The position numbers were made by a program, and so were the translations under genes. A DNA stretch of 64,000 bases, taken from positions 62,001 to 126,000 of the forward strand of contig NZ_JAFKMA010000006.1 in NCBI RefSeq assembly GCF_017304635.1, written 5' to 3'. The notes under the pieces were generated by a model. The model was not told the DNA's origin, searched no databases, and worked only from the letters and a program-made list of their open reading frames with translations. This document shows, piece after piece, positions 46,250 through 55,308 of this stretch (positions are counted from its first letter, which is position 1; each line of letters begins with the position of its first letter). The DNA is from Sphingomonas sp. Its GTDB lineage: Bacteria; Pseudomonadota; Alphaproteobacteria; Sphingomonadales; Sphingomonadaceae.

Positions 46250-47320
46250 TCAGCCGATCTGGGCGCGGTGGAGCAGTTTCTGGTCGGCGAGCACCAGCGC
46301 GACCATCGCTTCGACCACCGGCACGCCGCGAATGCCGACACAGGGGTCGTGGCGTCCCTTGGTCCGGATCTCGGTATCGACGCCCTCGCGCGTGATCGTC
46401 TCGACCGGGGTCAGGATCGAGCTGGTCGGCTTGAACGCGACGCGCACCGTCACCGGCTGCCCGGTCGAGATACCGCCGGCGATCCCCCCGGCATGGTTCG
46501 ACAGGAAACGCGGAGCCCCCTCGTTGCCGCGACGCATCGCGTCGGCATTCTGCTCGCCGGTCAGCGCGGCGGCGGCGAACCCGTCGCCGATCTCCACGCC
46601 CTTGACCGCGTTGATCCCCATGCACGCGTGCGCGAGTTCGGCATCGAGCTTGGCGTAGAGCGGCGCCCCCCATCCCGCCGGCACGCCGGTCGCCTCGCAC
46701 GCGATCACCGCGCCGAGCGACGACCCCGCCTTGCGCGCGCCGTCGACCAAGGCCTCCCAGCGCGCCGCCGCGTGCACGTCCGGACAGAAGAACGGGTTGT
46801 TGCCGATCTCCGCCGCGTCGAACCGGGCATAGTCGATCGCGTCGCCGCCGATCGCCTCGACCCAGGCGATGATCCGCACTTCGGGGACCACGAGGCGCGC
46901 GACCGCCCCGGCCGCGACCCGGCTGGCGGTCTCGCGCGCCGACGAGCGGCCACCACCGCGATAGTCGCGAAAGCCGTATTTGGCGTCATAGGCGTAATCG
47001 GCATGACCGGGGCGATAGGCGGCGGCGACCTCCGAATAATCCTTCGAACGCTGGTCGACATTCTCGATCATCAAGCTGATCGGCGTGCCGGTCGTCCGCC
47101 CCTCGAACACGCCCGACAGGATACGGACTGCGTCCGGCTCCTGCCGCTGCGTGGTGAAGCGCGATTGTCCCGGCCGCCGCGCATCGAGGAACGGCTGGAT
47201 GTCGCCTTCGCTCAGCGCAAGCCCCGGCGGGCACCCGTCGACCACCGCGCCGATCGCCGGCCCATGGCTCTCCCCCCAGGTCGTGAAGCGGAAGACGTGT
47301 CCGAAACTGTTGTAGCTCAC
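46250..47320 (-). CDS. aroC: Chorismate synthase
   Basis: AroC makes chorismate from EPSP with reduced flavin, the last step of the shikimate pathway. The 356-residue protein has [28 protein letters not shown] at the N-terminus, [55 protein letters not shown] and the C-terminal RKGRHDPC-type segment ([26 protein letters not shown]). It starts at GTG, 6 bases after fabI, and is the last gene of the dnaJ-like/yihY/fabI/aroC run. Confidence 0.97.
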   Translation of the reverse strand: MSYNSFGHVFRFTTWGESHGPAIGAVVDGCPPGLALSEGDIQPFLDARRPGQSRFTTQRQEPDAVRILSGVFEGRTTGTPISLMIENVDQRSKDYSEVAAAYRPGHADYAYDAKYGFRDYRGGGRSSARETASRVAAGAVARLVVPEVRIIAWVEAIGGDAIDYARFDAAEIGNNPFFCPDVHAAARWEALVDGARKAGSSLGAVIACEATGVPAGWGAPLYAKLDAELAHACMGINAVKGVEIGDGFAAAALTGEQNADAMRRGNEGAPRFLSNHAGGIAGGISTGQPVTVRVAFKPTSSILTPVETITREGVDTEIRTKGRHDPCVGIRGVPVVEAMVALVLADQKLLHRAQIG

Positions 47321-47326
47321 CGCGCG

Positions 47327-48130
47327 TCAGGCCAGCGCAATGTCCGGCGCGTCCTCGGCCTTCATGCCGATGACGTTGTAGCCGGCATCGACGTGATGGA
47401 TTTCCCCGGTCACGCCTGCCGACAGGTCGCTCAGCATGTAGAGGCCCGCCCCCCCGACATCCTCGATCGTCACCGTCCGGCGGAGCGGCGCGTTGAGCTC
47501 GTTCCATTTGAGGATGTAATTGAAATCGCCGATCCCGCGCGCCGCCAGCGTCTGAATCGGCCCGGCCGAGATCGCATTTACGCGGATATTGTCTGGTCCC
47601 ATGTCGACCGCGAGATATTTGACGCTCGTCTCCAGTGCCGCCTTGGCGACGCCCATCACGTTGTAATGCGGGATGACCTTTTCGGCGCCGTAATAGGTCA
47701 GCGTCAGGATCGAGCCGCCGTCCGGCATCATCGCCCGCGCGCGCTTCGCCACCGCGACCAGGCTGTAGGCCGAGATGTTCATGGTCATCAGGAAATTGTC
47801 GAGCGTGGTGTCGTAATAGCGCCCGCGTAGCTGCGTCTTGTCCGAGAAACCAATCGCGTGGACGACGAAGTCGATCGTCGGCCACGTCGCCTGCAGCTCG
47901 GCGAACGCAGCGTCCAGCGCGGCCATGTCGGACACGTCGCAGTCGATCAGCACGGTCGATCCGAGCTGGTCGGCCAGCGGCTTCACGCGCTTCAGGATGG
48001 CCTCGCCCTGATAGCTGAACGCGAGTTCCGCGCCCGCCTCGCTCAATTTCTTCGCGATCCCCCAGGCCAGCGACTTGTCGTTGGCGAGCCCCATGACGAG
48101 CCCGCGCTTGCCCTGCATCAATCCGGTCAC
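47327..48130 (-). CDS. fabI: Enoyl-ACP reductase (NADH)
   Basis: FabI reduces the trans-2-enoyl-ACP double bond in fatty-acid elongation and is the triclosan target. The 267-residue SDR protein has GKRGLVMGLANDKSLAWGIAKKLSEAGAELAFSYQG (nucleotide site). The catalytic Y-x6-K motif is YYGAEKVIPHYNVMGVAKAALE, with Tyr and Lys spaced as in FabI, and ISAGPIQTLAARGIGDF follows. It starts at GTG overlapping the yihY stop as GTGA; an ATG four codons in is the alternative. Confidence 0.95.
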   Translation of the reverse strand: MTGLMQGKRGLVMGLANDKSLAWGIAKKLSEAGAELAFSYQGEAILKRVKPLADQLGSTVLIDCDVSDMAALDAAFAELQATWPTIDFVVHAIGFSDKTQLRGRYYDTTLDNFLMTMNISAYSLVAVAKRARAMMPDGGSILTLTYYGAEKVIPHYNVMGVAKAALETSVKYLAVDMGPDNIRVNAISAGPIQTLAARGIGDFNYILKWNELNAPLRRTVTIEDVGGAGLYMLSDLSAGVTGEIHHVDAGYNVIGMKAEDAPDIALA

Positions 48131-49071
48131 GTCGCGACAGCCTCTTCGTTGGTGGTCGGGGCTTCCCTTACGTCCTCAAGGGGCGTCTCGGCTAGTGCCG
48201 CGTTGAGGTGCGCGCCGATCGAGATGCCGAACCCGACGATCCAGAAAAACAACAGGGTGATGATGACGCCGGCCAGACTGCCATAGGTCAGGTCATACCC
48301 GCCGAGCGCGCCCAGGACGATCGGCAGCAGCGCCGTCGCCGCGATCCACCAGACGGTCGTGAACAGCGCTCCCGGCCAGAGCGGGCAACCCTGACGGCGA
48401 TATTTGCCGGGCGTTACCGAGGCGACCAGCATGTAGAGCGCGCCGAACATGACCAGCGCGGGCACGATCCGCGACACGCCGATCCAGCCGCCGACCTGCT
48501 GCGCCCACGGCACCAGATGATAGACGAATTGCTCCGCGGCGGTCAGCACCCCCTGGATCATGAAAGCGAGCAAGGCTATCACGACGGCGATGACGATCGC
48601 CGCCATCGACCGAAGGCGATAGTTCCAGAACGGCTTGTCGAACGCGAAGCCATAGGCGCGGGCAAAGATGTCGCGGATCGTCTCGACGAAGCTGCCCACG
48701 GTCCACAGCGCGACGATCCCGCCGAAGATCAGCAGGCTGCCCGATCGCGCGGCGAGCACGTCGGTGATCGGCTTGCGCAGGATGTCGGCGACGTTGGGCG
48801 GCAGCGTGTAAAGGAAGGAATCGACCGCGCGCACCGCCTCGTGGCTCTGTCCGACGATCGAGGCGATCGCGGCGGCCAGGATGAAGAACGGGAACACCGT
48901 CATCAGCGCGAGGTAGGCGAGGTTGCCCGCATACATGAAGCCGTTGGTGAAGATGCCGACCGCGACGCGCTTCGTGACGATCCACGCGCGCGTCCAGACC
49001 GGCTTGCCGTGTCGCTCGTGATAGCCGCGTCTGGCGCGAGCTTCGGGCGACAGCGGCGAGGTCTGAGTCAT
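48127..49071 (-). CDS. YihY/BrkB family inner-membrane protein
   Basis: A 314-residue protein with about six transmembrane segments. It matches the YihY/virulence-factor-BrkB family: TNGFMYAGNLAYLALMTVFPFFILAAAIASIVGQS, then DVLAARSGSLLIFGGIVALWTVGSFVETI, WNYRLRSMAAIVIAVVIALLAF, and YGSLAGVIITLLFFWIVGFGISIGAHLNAAL at the C-terminus. The family was once misnamed RNase BN; its real function is unsettled. It starts 6 bases after the dnaJ-like gene and overlaps fabI, so it is inside the operon. Confidence 0.92.
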   Translation of the reverse strand: MTQTSPLSPEARARRGYHERHGKPVWTRAWIVTKRVAVGIFTNGFMYAGNLAYLALMTVFPFFILAAAIASIVGQSHEAVRAVDSFLYTLPPNVADILRKPITDVLAARSGSLLIFGGIVALWTVGSFVETIRDIFARAYGFAFDKPFWNYRLRSMAAIVIAVVIALLAFMIQGVLTAAEQFVYHLVPWAQQVGGWIGVSRIVPALVMFGALYMLVASVTPGKYRRQGCPLWPGALFTTVWWIAATALLPIVLGALGGYDLTYGSLAGVIITLLFFWIVGFGISIGAHLNAALAETPLEDVREAPTTNEEAVAT

Positions 49072-49077
49072 GCAGCG

Positions 49078-50037
49078 TCAGACGCCCATGTTGCCGCGCG
49101 GGTTCCTGTCCTTGTCCTGCCAACCCTGCACAAATTCGACCAGGGCATCGTCATCGACGGGCAGATCGACCATCAGCGTCACCAGCTGGTCGCCCCTGGC
49201 GCCGTTCGGCCCGCCGGACTTCCGGTGGAACCCCTTGCCCTTGAGGCGCAGGACCTTGCCCGAGCTCGACCCCTTGGGAATGGTCAGCATGACCGCTTTC
49301 TCGGCGGTCGGCACCCGCACGCTGCCGCCCAGCACGGCTTCCGACAGGCTGATCGGCAAATCGAGCCGGATATCGTCGCCGTCGCGGGTGAAGAAGCGGT
49401 GCGGCTGGATCTCGATCGTGACGATCGCGTCGCCGGCACCGCCCGGGCCGGGCTGGCCCTTGCCCGACAGCCGCATCTGCGTGCCGTTTTCGACGCCGGC
49501 GGGCAGCTTCAGGTCGATCGTCTTGCCGTCGCCGAGCGTGATCCGCTGCGGCGCCAGCGTCGCCGCATCGACGAACGGCACCGCGAGCTTGTAGGCGACA
49601 TTGGCGCCCTTGGGCTGCTCGCGCCGGCCAAAGCCGCCCGCGAACCCGCCGCCGCCACGTCCGCGCCCGCCGAACAGCCCTTCGAACAGGTCGCTGAAAT
49701 CGCCGCCGCCGTTCGGGTCGCCGCCGCGAAACTCGAACCCGCCGCCGGGGCCGGCGCGGAAGCCGCCCTGCGGTCCGCCGCCGCCTTGGCCGTAACCGAA
49801 CGGCATCGCCGGATTGCCGTCGCCGTCGATCTCGCCGCGGTCGAACCGCGCGCGCTTGTCCTTGTCGTTGAGCAGGTCGTACGCCTGCGTCACTTGGCTG
49901 AACTTCTCCGCCGCCTTCGGATTGTCCTTGTTGCGGTCGGGATGCAGCTCCTTGGCGAGCTTGCGGTACGCTTTCTTGATGTCCGCTTCGCTCGCGCCGC
50001 GCGCGACGCCAAGGGTGGAATAAGGATCGGCTGCCAT
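49078..50037 (-). CDS. DnaJ-class co-chaperone (CbpA-like)
   Basis: A 319-residue J-domain protein. Residues 1-68 form the J domain, with [37 protein letters not shown] (HPD at about 34-36). A Gly/Phe-rich linker follows (about 75-150, [21 protein letters not shown]). The C-terminal substrate-binding region (about 155-315) includes [21 protein letters not shown] and GVENG/GKG repeats. The DnaJ Cys-rich zinc domain is absent, as in CbpA. It heads the operon with yihY, fabI and aroC. Confidence 0.93.
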   Translation of the reverse strand: MAADPYSTLGVARGASEADIKKAYRKLAKELHPDRNKDNPKAAEKFSQVTQAYDLLNDKDKRARFDRGEIDGDGNPAMPFGYGQGGGGPQGGFRAGPGGGFEFRGGDPNGGGDFSDLFEGLFGGRGRGGGGFAGGFGRREQPKGANVAYKLAVPFVDAATLAPQRITLGDGKTIDLKLPAGVENGTQMRLSGKGQPGPGGAGDAIVTIEIQPHRFFTRDGDDIRLDLPISLSEAVLGGSVRVPTAEKAVMLTIPKGSSSGKVLRLKGKGFHRKSGGPNGARGDQLVTLMVDLPVDDDALVEFVQGWQDKDRNPRGNMGV

Positions 50038-50101
50038 ACGGGGACGCTATGTGGGGGAAGTGCGGCCGTTGCGCAATTGGTCAGCCCATACCCCGTTCTA
50101 T

Positions 50102-50129
50102 CGTCATCCTCGCGAAAGCGGGGATGACG
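50102..50129. repeat. Single palindromic half-unit downstream of ligD
   Basis: CGTCATCCTCGCGAAAGCGGGGATGACG forms one hairpin with CGTCATCC-type ends. It corresponds to one arm of the longer elements at 16625, 40270 and 51953. It lies 21 bases beyond the ligD stop codon, between ligD and the start of the dnaJ-like gene. Confidence 0.65.
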
Positions 50130-50150
50130 GTGGAATTGGATGGCCCGGGG

Positions 50151-52688
50151 TCAAAGGTCCGGCAGCACCTGCCGCGCGACGCCCCAGCCGGCCAGGTCAT
50201 TGCCCGACGCGCGCTCCAGCAACGCCGCCTGGTCGCCGACATGCCATTGGGCGGCGGTGTCGATGTCCGCCAGCTCGACCCAGGTCACCGGCACCGCGAC
50301 CGGCGCACCCGCCCGGGCGCGCGCGGTATACGGCATCACCGCGGTCGAGCCGCGCTGGTTGCGCAGCCAATCGAGGAAGATCTTCCCCTTGCGCTTCGCC
50401 TTGCTCATCGTCGCGGTGAAGCGGTCGGGCTCGGCCTGCGCCAGCGCGACGCAGAAGCGATCGGCGAAATCCTTGACCGCGGGCCATTCCGCCTGCGGCG
50501 TCAGCGGCACGACGACATGGACGCCCTTGCCGCCCGACAGCATCGCGAAGCTGACCAGACCGATCTCGGCCAGATGCGCCTTCAGGTCGGCCGCCGCCTG
50601 CTTGACGGCGTCGAAGCCCAGCCCTTCGTCGGGATCGAGGTCGAACACCATGCGATCGGGCTTCTCGACATCGCCGATCGACGAGCCCCAGCCATGGAAC
50701 TCGATCGTCCCCATCTGCACGCAAGTCAGCAGGCCGTCGGCGTCCTCGACATAGAGATAGGGCTCGACCGAGCCGTCCTTCTCCGTGATGTCGACATGCC
50801 TGACGTGATCGCCGAACGATCCGGCATCGTGCTTCTGGAAGAAGCAATGCTTGCCGCGCCCTTGCGGGCAACGCACCAGGCTGATCGGGCGATTGGCGGC
50901 GAACGGCAGGATCACCGGGGCCATCGCGTCGTAATAGGCGGCGAGATCGCCCTTCGTGACGGGCGAGTCGGGAAAGATCAGCCGGTCGGGATGCGTGATC
51001 GTGACGTTCGACGTCGTGGGCCCGGGCGCGGGCTTCGCTTTCTCCTCGACCACCTCGCCGGCCTCCTTGTCGCCGCGCAGCCCCAGAAAGCTCGGATGGC
51101 GCAGCACGCCATCGGGCGTAACTTCGGTGAACGCGATCTCGGCGACCAGTTTCGGGCTGACCCATTGCGCGCCGCGCACCGCCGCGCGTGGCGCCTCGAC
51201 GGTCGGCGTCTTGCGCGCGAGCCGGTCGAGTTTCGCGCGCAGCTCGTTCATCGAAGCGACGGTGAACCCGGTGCCGACCTTGCCGGCGTAGCGCAGCGTG
51301 CCGCCCTCGTTCACGCCGAGCAGCAGTGCGCGAAACCCGCGCGACTTGTCGCTTTTGGTCCAGCCGACGATGACGAATTCCTGGCGGTGGAGGCATTTGA
51401 CCTTCACCCAGTTCTGCGTGCGCTTGCCGACATAGCGCGCGTCGGCGCGCTTGCTGACGATGCCCTCATACCCCTCGCGGCACATCGCCGCGAACAGCTT
51501 CTCGCCCTCGCCGACGATGTGCTCGGCGAATTGCAGGCGCGGATCGGCTCCGTCGAGCAGCGGGCGGAGGCGCTCCTTGCGCTGGACGTTGGGCAGGTCG
51601 ACGAGCGCCTCACCGTCGAGGTCGAGCAGGTCGAACGCGAACAGCGTCATGTCGCCGCCGCTCGAGATCGCGTCCTTCAGCGTCGAGAAATCGGGGCGAC
51701 CGTCCTTGAACGCGACGATCTCGCCGTCGATCAGCGCGCGCTCGACCGGCAGGGTCGCGGCGGCCTCGGCAATGCCGGGAAACTTGGCGGTCCAGTCGAG
51801 GCCGTTGCGGGTATAGACCTTCGCCTTGCCGCCGCCGATCGCGACGAGCGCGCGATAGCCGTCATACTTGACCTCGTGGATCCAGCCGCTGCCGGTCGGG
51901 ACACTGTCGACGAGGGTGCAGAGCTGGGGTTCGTGGAACTTGGGCAATTTACCGTCACCCCCGCGCAAGCGGGGGCCCATCTCCCGTGCTTTACCCCCAT
52001 CACTCCCGTCGTTTTTCTGGATGGCAGAGGAGATGGGTCCCCGCTTTCGCGGGGATGACGGCTGTTGGCTGGCCGCCGCGCGCAGCTTCTTCCAGCTCGC
52101 CAGCTCCTTCGCCTTCTTGCCCGTCGCGATCGCCGCCATCGTGCGGCCGGTCTTCACGCTGGTCACCGCGCCGTCGACGAGATCGTCCGATCCGCCCGCA
52201 TATTCGTCCGCGATCTTGCGCAGCAGCCAGTTGGCGCGCCGCTCCTTGGTGTTGCGCGGCTTCAGCCGGATCAGCAGCCATTCGCCCTTCATCCGCTCGC
52301 CATGGACGATGAAGTGCAGGTGGCCGTCCTTGAGATCGTCCGCGGACTTGCCCGGGATCGGCTCCCACCAGCCGTCGTCCCACAGCATGACCGTGCCGCC
52401 GCCATATTCGCCGGCCGGGATCGTCCCCTCGAAGTCGGAATAGCTGAGCGGGTGATCCTCGGTCTGCACCGCCAGCCGTTTGTCGTCGGGGTTGAGGCTG
52501 GGCCCACGCGTCACCGCCCAGCTCTTCATCACGCCGCCGACCTGTAGCCGCAAATCCCAATGCAGCCGCGTCGCGTCGTGCTTCTGCACCATGAAGCGGT
52601 TGCCCGTCGTCGGCCCCGCTTCGCCGCGCGGCTCCGCGGTCTTCGCGAAATCGCGCTTGGCGTTGTAGGTGGCGAGGGGATCGACCAT
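50151..52688 (-). CDS. ligD: DNA ligase D (NHEJ), with an in-frame palindromic insert
   Basis: LigD repairs double-strand breaks with Ku. The 845 residues give the order phosphoesterase (about 1-170; RLHWDLRLQ, GEYGGGTVMLWDDG), ligase (about 255-545; nucleophile K274 in HEVKYDGYRA, IDGEIVAF, EGIVSKR, NWVKVKC) and primase/polymerase (about 565-845; VFDLDPDEGLGF, SGGKGVHVVVPL). Residues about 210-246, between the first two domains, are encoded by a palindromic element (51953-52060) that elsewhere lies between genes. The element length (108) is divisible by three and the frame stays open. Ku lies just upstream, separated by another repeat. Confidence 0.95.
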   Translation of the reverse strand: MVDPLATYNAKRDFAKTAEPRGEAGPTTGNRFMVQKHDATRLHWDLRLQVGGVMKSWAVTRGPSLNPDDKRLAVQTEDHPLSYSDFEGTIPAGEYGGGTVMLWDDGWWEPIPGKSADDLKDGHLHFIVHGERMKGEWLLIRLKPRNTKERRANWLLRKIADEYAGGSDDLVDGAVTSVKTGRTMAAIATGKKAKELASWKKLRAAASQQPSSPRKRGPISSAIQKNDGSDGGKAREMGPRLRGGDGKLPKFHEPQLCTLVDSVPTGSGWIHEVKYDGYRALVAIGGGKAKVYTRNGLDWTAKFPGIAEAAATLPVERALIDGEIVAFKDGRPDFSTLKDAISSGGDMTLFAFDLLDLDGEALVDLPNVQRKERLRPLLDGADPRLQFAEHIVGEGEKLFAAMCREGYEGIVSKRADARYVGKRTQNWVKVKCLHRQEFVIVGWTKSDKSRGFRALLLGVNEGGTLRYAGKVGTGFTVASMNELRAKLDRLARKTPTVEAPRAAVRGAQWVSPKLVAEIAFTEVTPDGVLRHPSFLGLRGDKEAGEVVEEKAKPAPGPTTSNVTITHPDRLIFPDSPVTKGDLAAYYDAMAPVILPFAANRPISLVRCPQGRGKHCFFQKHDAGSFGDHVRHVDITEKDGSVEPYLYVEDADGLLTCVQMGTIEFHGWGSSIGDVEKPDRMVFDLDPDEGLGFDAVKQAAADLKAHLAEIGLVSFAMLSGGKGVHVVVPLTPQAEWPAVKDFADRFCVALAQAEPDRFTATMSKAKRKGKIFLDWLRNQRGSTAVMPYTARARAGAPVAVPVTWVELADIDTAAQWHVGDQAALLERASGNDLAGWGVARQVLPDL
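51953..52060. repeat. Palindromic element inside the ligD coding sequence
   Basis: The ends are CGTCACCCCCGCGCAAGC and GCTTTCGCGGGGATGACG, with GGGCCCATCTCC mirrored by GGAGATGGGTCC. It is the same family as 16625-16714 and 40270-40359. In the ligD frame it encodes about 36 residues beginning SSPRKRGPISS and ending MGPRLRGGDG. Confidence 0.9.
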
Positions 52689-52691
52689 CAG

Positions 52692-52777
52692 CCGTCGCCC
52701 CGGCGCAGGCCGGGGCCGCTGTGTTTCGACGCCCCGGCAGGGGCCGCCGGCGGCCCCGGCCTGCGCCGCGGCGACGG
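52692..52777. repeat. Palindromic repeat between ku and ligD
   Basis: It starts CCGTCGCCCCGGCGCAGG and ends CCTGCGCCGCGGCGACGG. Inside, GGCCGGGGCC and GGCCCCGGCC extend the pairing. It lies 3 bases upstream of the ligD start on the coding side, so it occupies the position of the ligD ribosome-binding site. Confidence 0.8.
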
Positions 52778-52784
52778 TTTGACC

Positions 52785-53663
52785 TCAAGCACGCTTCTTC
52801 GCCGCAGGTTTGCGGTGCGCCGGCTTCTTCGTCGCGGCCGTCGCCGTCTTCGAGACAGTCTTCGCGGCCGGCTTCTCGATCGATTTCTTCAGCGCCGCCA
52901 TCAGGTCGACGACGTTCGATCCCGTCCGCCCGGTGCCCTCGTCGTCCTTGTCCTCGATGATCTTGCGGTTGGTCTTCTGCTTGGCCTTGCGCGCGATCAG
53001 GTCCTTCAGCGCATCGACATAGCGGTCGTGGAACTCCTTCGGATCGAACGCCGCGGTCTTCTTGTCGATCAGCGTCGTCGCCAGATCGAGCAGGTCCTCG
53101 TCGGGCTTGCTGTCGGGGATGTCGTGGAAATAGCCCTGCGCCTTGTTGACCTCGTCGGCGTAGCGCAGCGTCTCCAGCACCATGCCGCGCCCGCACGGTT
53201 TCAGGCTGACGACATATTCGCGCCCGCGCATCGCCAGCTGCCCCAGCCCGACCTTCTTCGACCGACGCAACGCCTCGCGCAGCACGATGAACGCTTCCTC
53301 GGCCAGATCGTCGGCGGGGACGACGAAATAGGGGCGTTCGTAATAGAGCACGTCGATCTCGCTCGCGTCGACGAACTGGGTCAGTTCCAGCGTCTTCTTC
53401 GATTCGAGCTTCACCGCGTCGATCTCGTCCTGGTCGAGCAGGACGTACTCGCCCTTCTCATACTCGAACCCCTTCACGATCTCGTCGGTATCGACCGGGC
53501 CGAGGCCGGGCACGACCTTCTCGTACTTGACGCGCTTGCCGCTGGGTTCGTGGACCTGATGGAACGCGACTTGCGCGCCGGACTTGGTCGCGGTGTAGAT
53601 TTCGACCGGGATCGACACCAGCGCCAGCCGGATCTGTCCCTGCCAATAGGCGCGCGCGGCCAT
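52785..53663 (-). CDS. ku: NHEJ end-binding protein Ku
   Basis: Bacterial Ku binds DNA ends as a homodimer and recruits LigD. The 292-residue protein has the N-terminal RAYWQGQIRLALVSIPVEIYTATKSGAQVAFHQVHE, the core YEKGEYVLLDQDEIDAVKLESKKTLELTQFVDASEIDVLYYERPYFVVP and LREALRRSKKVGLGQLAMRGREYVVSLKPCGRGMVLETLRY. A Lys/Ala-rich tail (about 255-292, SIEKPAAKTVSKTATAATKKPAHRKPAAKKRA) is the known DNA-sliding and retention extension. The ATG at 53663 is preferred to the long open frame upstream. The gene is followed by ligD. Confidence 0.95.
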   Translation of the reverse strand: MAARAYWQGQIRLALVSIPVEIYTATKSGAQVAFHQVHEPSGKRVKYEKVVPGLGPVDTDEIVKGFEYEKGEYVLLDQDEIDAVKLESKKTLELTQFVDASEIDVLYYERPYFVVPADDLAEEAFIVLREALRRSKKVGLGQLAMRGREYVVSLKPCGRGMVLETLRYADEVNKAQGYFHDIPDSKPDEDLLDLATTLIDKKTAAFDPKEFHDRYVDALKDLIARKAKQKTNRKIIEDKDDEGTGRTGSNVVDLMAALKKSIEKPAAKTVSKTATAATKKPAHRKPAAKKRA

Positions 53664-53768
53664 GCGATCGTTTCCTTCACGTTGCGGAACCGATTCAATT
53701 CGCAAGGAAAAGACTCGTTCCCACAGGCCGGGGTGACGCCGCCCGTCGGCGCGGGTAAAGCGCCCGCC

Positions 53769-54350
53769 ATGGCCACCGATCCCTTCGCCCTGTTCGATGC
53801 CTGGTTCGCCGACGCCCGGGCGCGCGAGCCCAACGATCCCAACGCGATGGCGCTGGCGACGGTGGACGCGCGCGGTCGGCCGTCGGTGCGGATGGTGCTG
53901 TTGAAGGGGCACGGGCCGGACGGCTTCGTGTTCTACACCAATCGGGAAAGCCGCAAGGCCGACGACATCGCGGCCAATCAACAGGCCGCCTTGCTGTTCC
54001 ACTGGAAGTCGCTCCGCCGTCAGGTCCGCATCGAAGGCTCGCTCGCCCTCGCCAGCGATGCCGAGTCCGACGCCTATTTCGCCAGCCGCGGTCGCGACTC
54101 GCAGCTCGGCGCCTGGGCGTCCGACCAGTCGCGCCCGCTGATCGACCGCGCGACGTTCGAGGCGCGCTTCGCGGAGATGCAGGCGCGATTCGACGGGCAG
54201 GACGTGCCGCGCCCGCCACATTGGGGCGGCTATCGCCTGACGCCCGACCATATCGAATTCTGGCAGGACCGCGCGCATCGCCTGCACGAACGCCGCGCGT
54301 TCGACCGCGCGATCGGCGAGGCGTGGACCGAGGGACTGTTATACCCATGA
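53769..54350 (+). CDS. pdxH: Pyridoxamine 5'-phosphate oxidase
   Basis: PdxH makes pyridoxal 5'-phosphate using FMN. The 193-residue protein has NAMALATVDARGRPSVRMVLLKGHGPDGFVFYTNRESRKADDIAANQQAALLFHWKSLRRQVRIEG, then SRGRDSQLGAWASDQSRP, PPHWGGYRLTPDHIEFWQ and the C-terminal RLHERRAF, all family landmarks. The ATG at 53769 is 105 bases from the divergent ku start. Its stop overlaps the start of the cation transporter gene as ATGA. Confidence 0.95.
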   Translation: MATDPFALFDAWFADARAREPNDPNAMALATVDARGRPSVRMVLLKGHGPDGFVFYTNRESRKADDIAANQQAALLFHWKSLRRQVRIEGSLALASDAESDAYFASRGRDSQLGAWASDQSRPLIDRATFEARFAEMQARFDGQDVPRPPHWGGYRLTPDHIEFWQDRAHRLHERRAFDRAIGEAWTEGLLYP

Positions 54351-55297
54351 TGACCGAAAGCGAACGCCGTCGGATCATCCCCTATGCCGTGCGCGCCGCG
54401 CTGGCGAGCGTGGGGATGGCGTGCGCGCTGATCGCGCTGAAGGGCTATGCCGCGTGGAGCACCGGATCGGTCGCGATGCTCGGCAGCCTCGCCGATTCGG
54501 GGCTCGACCTGCTCGCCAGCCTGGTCACTTTGTACGGCGTCAAGCTCGCCGCCGAGCCGGCCGATCACGACCACCGCTTCGGCCACGGCAAGGCGGAGGC
54601 GCTGGCGGCGTTGTTCCAGGTCGTGCTCATTTCCGTGTCGGCGGTCGGCATCGCCTGGCGCGCGATCGCCGCGCTGGGCAGCGATGCGCCGACGCAGGAC
54701 GCGGAGTTCGGCATCGGCGTGTCGATCGCCGCGATCCTGGCGACGTTGGTCCTGCTCGCGTACCAGCGCAGCGTCATCCGCAAGACCGGGTCGGTCGCGA
54801 TCATGGCGGACAACGTCCATTACCAGTCGGACGTGCTGCTCAACGGATCGGTGATCGCGGCGCTGGCGATCGACCAGTTTCTCGGCTGGCACCGCGCCGA
54901 CCCGCTGTTCGGCATCGCGATCGCCGCGTGGCTGGCCTGGGGCGCGTTCCAGGCGTCGAGCCATGCGATCGACATGCTGATGGACAAGGAATGGCCCGAG
55001 GAACAGCGCGCGGCCTTCATCGAGGTTGCCGCGCGCCAGCCCGGCATCCGCGGCATCCACGATTTCCGCACGCGTCGTTCGGGCAGTCACGACTTCGCGC
55101 AGTTCCACATGGAAGTCGCGTCCGACATCACCGTGCGCGAGGCGCATAACGTGGTCGAAGGCGTCGAACGCGCGCTGCACAAGGCGTTCCCCAAGGTCGA
55201 GGTGCTGATCCACCTCGATCCCGAAGGCCATGTCGATACTGACAATCCGCTGGTCGAGGCCGACGTGACGCCGCACTGGTTCGGCAAGCGAGTCTAA
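54347..55297 (+). CDS. Cation diffusion facilitator (FieF-like metal efflux)
   Basis: A 316-residue transporter of the CDF family, exporting divalent metals such as Zn2+ or Fe2+ in exchange for protons. It has six transmembrane segments, with ADSGLDLLASLVTLYGVKLAAEPADHDHRFGHGKAEALAALFQ (the D-x3-D metal site and HDHRFGHGKAEA). The second pair is IMADNVHYQSDVLLNGSVIAAL. A cytoplasmic C-terminal domain follows (about 205-300, IRGIHDFRTRRSGSHDFAQFHMEV). The site composition H-D with D fits zinc/iron. It overlaps pdxH by 4 bases (ATGA), with a second ATG adjacent. Confidence 0.93.
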   Translation: MMTESERRRIIPYAVRAALASVGMACALIALKGYAAWSTGSVAMLGSLADSGLDLLASLVTLYGVKLAAEPADHDHRFGHGKAEALAALFQVVLISVSAVGIAWRAIAALGSDAPTQDAEFGIGVSIAAILATLVLLAYQRSVIRKTGSVAIMADNVHYQSDVLLNGSVIAALAIDQFLGWHRADPLFGIAIAAWLAWGAFQASSHAIDMLMDKEWPEEQRAAFIEVAARQPGIRGIHDFRTRRSGSHDFAQFHMEVASDITVREAHNVVEGVERALHKAFPKVEVLIHLDPEGHVDTDNPLVEADVTPHWFGKRV

Positions 55298-55308
55298 GGG
55301 GAGCTGTG

